19,975 nucleotides of DNA from Tepidisphaeraceae bacterium. GTDB taxonomy: Bacteria > Planctomycetota > Phycisphaerae > Tepidisphaerales > Tepidisphaeraceae. Below the pieces are notes generated by a model. It was not told where the DNA came from and ran no database searches. It saw only the letters and a list, made by a program, of their open reading frames with translations. Every line of letters begins with the position of its first letter. Positions within the stretch are counted from its first letter, which is position 1. A program made the translations under genes and the position numbers. Where the stretch lies: the NCBI GenBank assembly GCA_025450555.1, contig JANWHF010000200.1, positions 1 to 19,975 of the forward strand. Direction: 5' to 3'. Positions 15,439 through 19,975 of the stretch are shown piece by piece.

Positions 15439-16476
15439 TTAATCTCCAGCTTTTTCCGTCGAGTATCGCACCAGATTTTCCAGGGTTTGCCTTGCGGCGC
15501 CGCTGTCGATGGCGCGGGCGGCGGCATCCATTGCGCCGGCGATATCGGAACTAAATCCCGCCACCGTCAGGGCGGCGGCGGCGTTGAGAAGCGCAATGTC
15601 GCGCGCGGGCCCTTTTTCTCCACGCAAGACTCCGGAGATAACCTGCGCCGATTCGGCGGCGTTTTTGACCTGCAAGTCTGAGAGCTTCGCATAAGCCAGT
15701 CCGATGTCGCGTGGGTCGAGCGTCCAGTCCCGAATCTGGCCGTCCTGAAGCTCACTGATGCGGGTCGGACCGAGCGTCGAAAGCTCATCCAGCCCATCAT
15801 CGGCATGAACCACCCACGCCCGTTCGCTGCCCAATTCGCGCAGCACCTGGGCGAGGCGGTCTGTCAATTCTGGAGCAAAGACGCCCAGAAGCTGATGCCT
15901 TGCTCGCCCCGGATTAGTCAGTGGGCCCAGAAGATTGAAGATCGTTGGGATCCCAAGTGCTGACCGAGCCGCGCCGACATGCTGCATGGCGGGGTGATGC
16001 AATCGTGCAAATGCGAAGCAGATATTCGCCCGTTCCAGGCAGCGGCCAAGCTGCTGTGGCGTCGTCTCGAGCGCGACGCCCAGCTTTTCCAGAACGTCTG
16101 CCGAGCCCGATTGGCTGGAAGCCGAGCGATTGCCATGTTTGACGACCTTCACGCCCGCGGCTGCCGCAATCAGCGCAGCAGCGGTTGAAATGTTAAACGT
16201 ATGGCGGACATCTCCGCCGGTGCCGCAAGTGTCGAGGATCACACTTCCCGCCGGTGCGCTGACGGCCGTCACCTTTTCGCGCATGACAGTAGCCGCGCCG
16301 ACCAGTTCTTCTACGGTTGTGCCCTTGGCGGCCAGCCCCACCAGCAGCCCGCCAATCTGCGCCTCCGCGGCCTTGCCGGACATGATGTGCAAAAACGCCT
16401 GACGCGATTGATCGCGCGTCAGGTCTTCCCGGCGACAGAGTTTCAACAGAATTTCACGCAGTACCGCAGATTCCAT
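15439..16476 (-). CDS. trpD: Anthranilate phosphoribosyltransferase
   Basis: This enzyme converts anthranilate and PRPP to phosphoribosylanthranilate, the second step of tryptophan synthesis, in the cytoplasm. The 345-residue length is typical for the stand-alone TrpD. The PRPP site is clear: DTCGTGGD (82-89), NIST (95-98) and KHGNRSASSQSGSADVLEKLG (113-133). The second region includes NLLGPLTNPGRARHQLLGVF and VVHADDGLDE, which carries the acidic metal-binding pair. The first residues (VLREILLKLCRREDLT) form the usual N-terminal helical part. No other trp gene is visible here, so the pathway is scattered, as is common in planctomycetes. Upstream on the same strand is a SirB1-like gene separated by two small hairpins; downstream is murG after a palindrome. 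There is no strong Shine-Dalgarno at the ATG. Confidence 0.96.
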   Translation of the reverse strand: MESAVLREILLKLCRREDLTRDQSRQAFLHIMSGKAAEAQIGGLLVGLAAKGTTVEELVGAATVMREKVTAVSAPAGSVILDTCGTGGDVRHTFNISTAAALIAAAAGVKVVKHGNRSASSQSGSADVLEKLGVALETTPQQLGRCLERANICFAFARLHHPAMQHVGAARSALGIPTIFNLLGPLTNPGRARHQLLGVFAPELTDRLAQVLRELGSERAWVVHADDGLDELSTLGPTRISELQDGQIRDWTLDPRDIGLAYAKLSDLQVKNAAESAQVISGVLRGEKGPARDIALLNAAAALTVAGFSSDIAGAMDAAARAIDSGAARQTLENLVRYSTEKAGD

Positions 16477-16525
16477 GTACGGCGAAATCTACCATGAAGG
16501 CGCGCAGCGCCAACAAATCATCCTA

Positions 16526-16579
16526 GCACAGGCCTCGGAGCCTGTGGTTTTTTGTTCACAGCCTGGAAGGCTGTGCTAC
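16526..16579. repeat. Tandem pair of related palindromes (GCACAGGC...GCCTGTG type) between the SirB1-like gene and trpD
   Basis: The first hairpin pairs CACAGGC (16527-16533) with GCCTGTG (16540-16546). On the plus strand it is followed by G and six T residues (16548-16553), which looks like a terminator in that direction. The second pairs CACAGCC (16557-16563) with GGCTGTG (16569-16575). The two are similar enough to be diverged copies of one unit. The flanking CTA (16576-16578) forms the TAG stop of the upstream minus-strand gene. Such short palindromes are frequent dispersed repeats in Planctomycetes and Verrucomicrobia (recollection, not searched). Confidence 0.7.
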
Positions 16580-17412
16580 GCGGTGAGAACCTGAAGTAGC
16601 TCGCGAATCTGCTTTTTCTGCGGGTCGTCGGGATTGGATTTGAGATATCGATCCAGCCACGCGGACGCGGGCTGCGATAGGCCGCACCGTGCCAGTACCA
16701 GCCCCAGATCGCGCTGCAGATGGTTTTGCTCAGGCCAGAGCAGCATTTCCAATTCGAGAACAGCGGCCACATCGGAATAATGACCGGTCGCGCCGAAGAC
16801 ATTCAGAAGATTCTGCAGGATTCGCGTCAGCCAATGGCGATTGGATGCGGGGCGAAGCAGCTCTTCGGACCATTCGACTTCAGGCCCGAACATTTCCATC
16901 ATGCGCTCGTGTGCTTCTTCGGCCGTCAATATTCGCCCGCCCGCGAAAGCATCAACTAGAACTGGCGAACCGCCGCATTCGACGCCAACCAGAAAATGCC
17001 CTGGTAGGCCAACTCCCCATGAACGAAGGCCGACGCGTTCCGCGACGAGCTTGTAAACCAGCGACAGCGTAATCGGCAAACCTTTTTTCGATTGAATGAC
17101 GGCGGGAAGATAGCTGTTGGAAGGGGCGTAATAGTCTTCAGTGTTACCTTGGAAATTCAATTCTTCAAAGAGATACTCGTGCAGATGCGCGAGCAAGGCC
17201 TGTGGCTGTTCGCCGCGTACTCGAGAACGCACCGCGTCAGCATATTCCTGAATCGTCGCATCGACCTGTGCGCAATCCAAGTCTTCCATCTGATGCATGG
17301 AGATGGCCACGGCGCCATTAAGCAGCGCATCAGGAGAATTGATGTGTGGCAACTGCTTGGAAAGAAGTCTGAATGACCGGCTCGCACAGCACAGAGGTAA
17401 ATGGGGCGTCAT
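16576..17412 (-). CDS. SirB1-family protein: transglutaminase-like core with C-terminal TPR-like helices
   Basis: The start is taken at the ATG at 17412 because AGGAGA lies eight bases upstream. The frame is open to 17502 but the extra 30 residues look unconserved. The product has 278 residues. Residues ~108-145 carry the SirB1/Transglut_core2 signature: KKGLPITLSLVYKLVAERVG, then GVGLPGHFLVGVE with H139 in GHF, and D154 in VLVDAFAGG. The usual transglutaminase cysteine is not evident, as in many SirB1 proteins, so a protease or transglutaminase reaction should not be assumed. The last ~70 residues (LEMLLWPEQNHLQRDLGLVL..., AWLDRYLKSNPDDPQKKQI) are TPR-like helices. SirB1 relatives occur widely but their role is poorly defined. 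The stop codon coincides with the end of a palindromic repeat. Confidence 0.85.
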   Translation of the reverse strand: MTPHLPLCCASRSFRLLSKQLPHINSPDALLNGAVAISMHQMEDLDCAQVDATIQEYADAVRSRVRGEQPQALLAHLHEYLFEELNFQGNTEDYYAPSNSYLPAVIQSKKGLPITLSLVYKLVAERVGLRSWGVGLPGHFLVGVECGGSPVLVDAFAGGRILTAEEAHERMMEMFGPEVEWSEELLRPASNRHWLTRILQNLLNVFGATGHYSDVAAVLELEMLLWPEQNHLQRDLGLVLARCGLSQPASAWLDRYLKSNPDDPQKKQIRELLQVLTA

Positions 17413-17548
17413 CGGTTCATCTCCTGCCGAGGCGGCTTCTATTCCATGAGATCGAATAGAAATGCCATCTCTTCCAGCACATATGCAGATTCCATGCCGC
17501 ACGATGGCTGGAGGGCCACTTCTTTATCGGACCCCAGGGGATACCATC

Positions 17549-17659
17549 ATGAATCTTCGGCACGCGCGCGGATTGGACAATTCGTGCAAGGGGGTTTGCG
17601 CAAAATGTTCCAATGTGCTTGGATGTGCGACAAACGCTTTATTGTGGGCAGGAAACTGA
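17549..17659 (+). CDS. Possible 36-residue four-cysteine peptide
   Basis: From an ATG at 17549, with AGGGGA seven bases upstream, a 36-residue frame contains four cysteines: C13, C17, C20 and C26 (NSCKGVCAKCSNVLGC). The spacing C-x3-C-x2-C-x5-C could bind a metal or form disulfides. The frame is open further upstream to 17462, but only the 17549 start has a good ribosome-binding site. It overlaps the convergent 99-residue gene by 21 bases. I do not recognise a family. It may be a chance ORF. Confidence 0.35.
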   Translation: MNLRHARGLDNSCKGVCAKCSNVLGCATNALLWAGN

Positions 17660-17938
17660 CTCGTGCTCGCCAATTGCTTGCAGCCAGAATCGATGAATGC
17701 TTCTCGAAAGCTGAATGAGTTCTGTTTTACGCAATCGGCCTACGGCTTGATCGGTATTCAAACTCAGCCAATCCACAGCAGTTCGAGCCGCATTGGGGCA
17801 CCATGAAAAAGCCGAGCCGGCGGCGTCGAGCACTTCGCCAAGCGACTTGTGAGGATTCAGGTGCTGGCGAGCCAGCAAATAGGCCAGGATTTGATCCGAA
17901 TCAGCGGTGGTGATGTGCAACGGGTTACGAAAATTCAT
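17639..17938 (-). CDS. Hypothetical small protein (99 residues)
   Basis: I do not recognise this gene. The ATG at 17938 has an ideal AGGAGG six bases upstream, which favours it over the in-frame ATG at 17962. The 99-residue product is predicted mostly helical, contains two cysteines (one in SWCPNAARTAV, one near the C-terminus), and has no signal peptide or membrane segment. Helical, Arg-rich stretches (DQAVGRLRKTELIQLSRSIHRFW) could suit a small nucleic-acid-binding or adaptor protein, but this is speculation. A sigma70-like promoter and overlapping palindromes lie directly upstream. The next minus-strand gene (SirB1-like) begins 226 bases downstream of its stop, and the stretch between holds the possible cysteine peptide on the other strand. 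Confidence 0.6.
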   Translation of the reverse strand: MNFRNPLHITTADSDQILAYLLARQHLNPHKSLGEVLDAAGSAFSWCPNAARTAVDWLSLNTDQAVGRLRKTELIQLSRSIHRFWLQAIGEHESVSCPQ

Positions 17939-17952
17939 GCACGGCCTCCTAC

Positions 17953-17976
17953 GGAATTCCATGAATTCCCATGGGA
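17953..17976. promoter_or_regulatory. Overlapping palindromes, operator-like
   Basis: GGAATTC (17953-17959) and GAATTCC (17963-17969) flank a three-base CAT spacer. They overlap a second perfect 10-base palindrome, TCCCATGGGA (17967-17976). They sit between the predicted -10 and the ribosome-binding site of the 99-residue gene, the usual place for a repressor site. Confidence 0.35.
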
Positions 17977-18005
17977 GTATAGAGGCGTTGTGCCGACGCT
18001 GTCGA
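17976..18005 (-). promoter_or_regulatory. Sigma70-like promoter for the 99-residue hypothetical gene
   Basis: On the minus strand TCGACA (18005-18000) and TATACT (17981-17976) are 18 bases apart, each one or two mismatches from consensus. The transcript would start near 17969, about 30 bases before the ATG at 17938 and within the palindromic region. Prediction is by eye. Confidence 0.4.
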
Positions 18006-18084
18006 GTTGAACTGATTTTTGCGTCTTTGGCGGCTGGGCCGTTAGATGGGCCCGGATTGGATGAAACTGTGGCGCCAGAGACAG

Positions 18085-18795
18085 TTATGCCGACTTTTCG
18101 AGGCCCGATTGCGGCAGATCTTTGAGCGTGTTCAGGCCGAACACTTCGAGAAATCGCTTGGTGGTGCCGTAAAGGATGGGGCGACCGGGTTCTTCAGCCC
18201 GTCCGGCAATTTTGACCAGATGTTTTTCCATTAAGCTGCGAATGGTTTCACCACAGGCCACGCCGCGAATGGCTTCGACCTGCGCGCGGAGAATCGGCTG
18301 CTTGTAAGCGACGATCGCCAGCGTTTCTAAAGCCGCCTTGGTCAGCTTCGCGTCGCCTTCCTTCTGATGCAGCTTTTGCAAGTAAGAGCCGTAATCTGGC
18401 AGCGTCAGAATCTGGTATCCGCCCGCCACCTGCTCGATGCGAAATGAACGCTGATCCTGCTCGTAATGAGAATTGAGCGCCTTGATTGCTCGCCGAATCG
18501 GCTTGGTGCTGGAAAGATCGAGTAATTCCGCAAGACGGCCGGCCGTCAGCGGATGGTGCGTGCTCATCAGCAGCGCTTCCAGGGCCGGCAGATTGATCTC
18601 CGGCTCGCCCCGATCGGCCGCGCCTTCATCGCCTTGGTCCACCGCGCCGTCGCGCGCTTCGGCTTCATTCTCGGAAGCCTCATCACGGGCTTCCGCCGAG
18701 GTCTCTTCATGTTCAGCGCCTTCGGCATCAGATGGCGCGTCTTGATCTTGCATGTCGATCCATTCTGTCGGTTCGTCTCGTACCAATCGCAGCAT
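18085..18795 (-). CDS. scpB: Segregation and condensation protein B
   Basis: ScpB binds ScpA and the SMC ATPase to form the condensin-like complex that organises and segregates the chromosome. The 236-residue product starts at an ATG with GGAGG nine bases upstream. Residues 1-68 are an acidic, Glu/Ala/Asp-rich, probably disordered extension not found in short ScpB proteins. From ~69 the two winged-helix domains follow: LEALLMSTHHPLTAGRLAEL, RSFRIEQVAGGYQILTLPDY and TKAALETLAIVAYKQPILRAQVEAIRG, then RPILYGTTKRFLEVFGLNTLKDLP. These are the diagnostic ScpB motifs. No scpA or smc gene lies in the window; scpA is often adjacent to scpB in other bacteria. It is divergent from the SDR gene. Confidence 0.93.
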   Translation of the reverse strand: MLRLVRDEPTEWIDMQDQDAPSDAEGAEHEETSAEARDEASENEAEARDGAVDQGDEGAADRGEPEINLPALEALLMSTHHPLTAGRLAELLDLSSTKPIRRAIKALNSHYEQDQRSFRIEQVAGGYQILTLPDYGSYLQKLHQKEGDAKLTKAALETLAIVAYKQPILRAQVEAIRGVACGETIRSLMEKHLVKIAGRAEEPGRPILYGTTKRFLEVFGLNTLKDLPQSGLEKSA

Positions 18796-18811
18796 GAGCT
18801 GATGCCTCCAA

Positions 18812-18825
18812 ATCTTCCGGAAGAT
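18812..18825. promoter_or_regulatory. Perfect 14-base palindrome upstream of scpB
   Basis: ATCTTCCGGAAGAT reads the same on both strands and lies just upstream of the scpB ribosome-binding site, in the region shared with the divergent SDR gene. It could be a dimeric regulator site; a 14-base palindrome can also arise by chance. Confidence 0.25.
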
Positions 18826-18953
18826 ATCGGCTTTTTCAAGCGCATGGCTGGACCCTATCGAAACCCTCGCAAAACCCTAAGCAGCCCATGGCACCTGATT
18901 TGATCGCCTCAGTTCGTGTAACGCGTACGCTCGGTCCCTGAAGGAGCAATCTC

Positions 18954-19975
18954 ATGACCTCGGTAAAAATTCGGCGTCAGCAAGCCTGGTCATCTGCCGC
19001 GGTCGGCCTCGGGCTCATTCTGGGTGTGCGAGCGGCTGTCCGTGCCTATCGTCGCTTCAGCCTGCGCGGCAAGGTCGTACTGATCACCGGCGGCTCGCGC
19101 GGATTGGGGCTCGTGCTAGCGCGCGAATGTGCAAAGCAAGGTGCGATGATTGGGCTTTGCGCCCGTGACGAAGATGAACTGCGTCGCGCGCAGCAGGACT
19201 TGGAGAGCCGGGGCGCAACCGTGGTTACGTTCCCGTGCGACGTGACTGATGCACAGCAGGTCCGCCACATGATCGATCAGGTTAACGATCGCTTCGGCCG
19301 GATCGATGTGCTGATCAACAATGCCGGCTCGATTCAGGTGGGGCCGATGGAGGTGATGACGCCGAAGGATTATGAAGACGCGATGCGGATCCATTTCTGG
19401 GCGCCGCTTCACACCACGCTTGCAGTGCTGCCTCAAATGCGACAGCGTCATGCCGGGCGAATCGTGAACATCTCATCGATTGGCGGAAAAATCGCCGCGC
19501 CACATCTGCTGCCTTACAGCGCCAGCAAATTCGCGCTCGTCGGATTCTCCGAAGGCCTGCGGTCTGAATTGCTCAAAGATGGAGTTTACGTCACCACCGT
19601 CTGCCCCGGCCTGATGCGGACCGGCAGCCCGCGCAACGCGATGTTCAAAAGCCAGCACCGCGCCGAGCATGCGTGGTTCGCCATCAGCGACGCCACGCCC
19701 GGCGTTTCAATCAGCGCCCAATCTGCCGCCCGGCGAATTGTCCGCGCGCTATGCCGTGGTGAAGCGGAGCTGATGGTTTCGCTGCCGGCCCGGCTCGCGG
19801 TCTCATTCCACGGCCTCTTCCCCGGCCTCACCGCAGACTTGAACAGCCTGCTCAATCGCCTTCTTCCCGGCCCCGGCGGAATCGGTCAGGCCCAGCTCCC
19901 CGGCCGCCTCAGCCAATCCGCCTTCGCGCCCTCCGTTTTGACCGCGCTCAATGAACGCCAGGCGGTCAAAAACAA
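18954..19975 (+). CDS. Membrane-anchored short-chain dehydrogenase/reductase (SDR), 3' end beyond window
   Basis: The frame begins at an ATG with AAGGAG seven bases upstream and stays open to the window edge (340 codons). A short hydrophobic segment (about 13-30) precedes the Rossmann fold, suggesting an N-terminal membrane anchor. SDR motifs are TGGSRGLG (45-52, NAD(P) binding), CDVTD (95-99), NNAG (122-125), the catalytic S175 in NISSIGG, and Y188-S-A-S-K192. The tetrad Asn, expected in a xxNxxG context, appears to be His147 (MRIHFWAP). After ~250 the sequence extends beyond the classical ~250-residue SDR with a Leu/Pro/Gly-rich tail. The substrate is unknown; membrane-anchored relatives act on lipids, steroids or quinones (inference). 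It is divergent from scpB. Confidence 0.9.
   Translation, partial: MTSVKIRRQQAWSSAAVGLGLILGVRAAVRAYRRFSLRGKVVLITGGSRGLGLVLARECAKQGAMIGLCARDEDELRRAQQDLESRGATVVTFPCDVTDAQQVRHMIDQVNDRFGRIDVLINNAGSIQVGPMEVMTPKDYEDAMRIHFWAPLHTTLAVLPQMRQRHAGRIVNISSIGGKIAAPHLLPYSASKFALVGFSEGLRSELLKDGVYVTTVCPGLMRTGSPRNAMFKSQHRAEHAWFAISDATPGVSISAQSAARRIVRALCRGEAELMVSLPARLAVSFHGLFPGLTADLNSLLNRLLPGPGGIGQAQLPGRLSQSAFAPSVLTALNERQAVKN

Noticed and set aside
13914..16580. CRISPR array or phage attachment site in the repeat-rich intergenic regions
   Set aside because: The repeats are inverted and not regularly spaced, there are no spacers, and no cas, integrase or tRNA gene is nearby.
16518..16802. 94-codon minus frame ending in a STAFQAVNKK-like tail
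   Set aside because: The tail is a translation of the palindromic repeats and the rest is a shifted frame of the SirB1-like gene.

Overview
The window looks like chromosomal DNA from a member of the Planctomycetota, most likely a Phycisphaerae-like lineage (inference). Three things point there: secreted peptidases whose N-termini carry an EPLExR-x3-LS motif resembling the planctomycete LEPR-XLL surface-protein signature, a metalloprotease with a PEP-CTERM tail, and a Cys-type sulfatase fused to a LamG-like domain. Genes are closely packed, no gene-free stretch exceeds about 300 bases, and I saw no tRNA, rRNA, CRISPR array, insertion sequence or phage module.

Layout. (1) 1-3942: a minus-strand TPR/GT41 O-GlcNAc transferase-like gene, cut by the left edge, is divergent from a membrane-embedded spermidine synthase-like protein. 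(2) 3981-10331, an envelope and secreted-hydrolase block: a serine hydrolase fused to a C-terminal propeller-like domain, two divergent S53 sedolisin paralogues, and a zincin metalloprotease with a PEP-CTERM sorting tail. (3) 10336-13913: a TSUP (TauE/SafE) exporter with an overlapping small membrane partner (DUF1634-like), divergent from a sulfatase-LamG fusion. (4) 14080-18795, mostly minus-strand housekeeping genes: murG, trpD, a SirB1/transglutaminase-like TPR protein, a small hypothetical gene and scpB. (5) 18954 to the end: an SDR oxidoreductase on the plus strand, cut by the right edge.

How the parts fit. Region 2 and the sulfatase suit a scavenger that degrades proteins and sulfated polysaccharides outside the cytoplasm. 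The TSUP pair could export a sulfur oxyanion or organosulfonate, but its substrate cannot be read from the sequence. murG (peptidoglycan lipid II synthesis), trpD (tryptophan) and scpB (chromosome segregation) are unrelated core functions. Palindromic elements lie 3' of murG, trpD and the SirB1-like gene, and two of them supply the stop codon.

I found no convincing new multi-gene system. The most interesting items are the divergent, prodomain-less sedolisin pair (one member lacking an internal block and a calcium-site segment), the palindromic elements that overlap gene ends, an orphan intrinsic terminator in the sedolisin intergenic region, a predicted 36-residue four-cysteine peptide, a promoter-plus-palindrome unit upstream of a 99-residue unknown protein, and an SDR with an Asn-to-His change at the catalytic tetrad.
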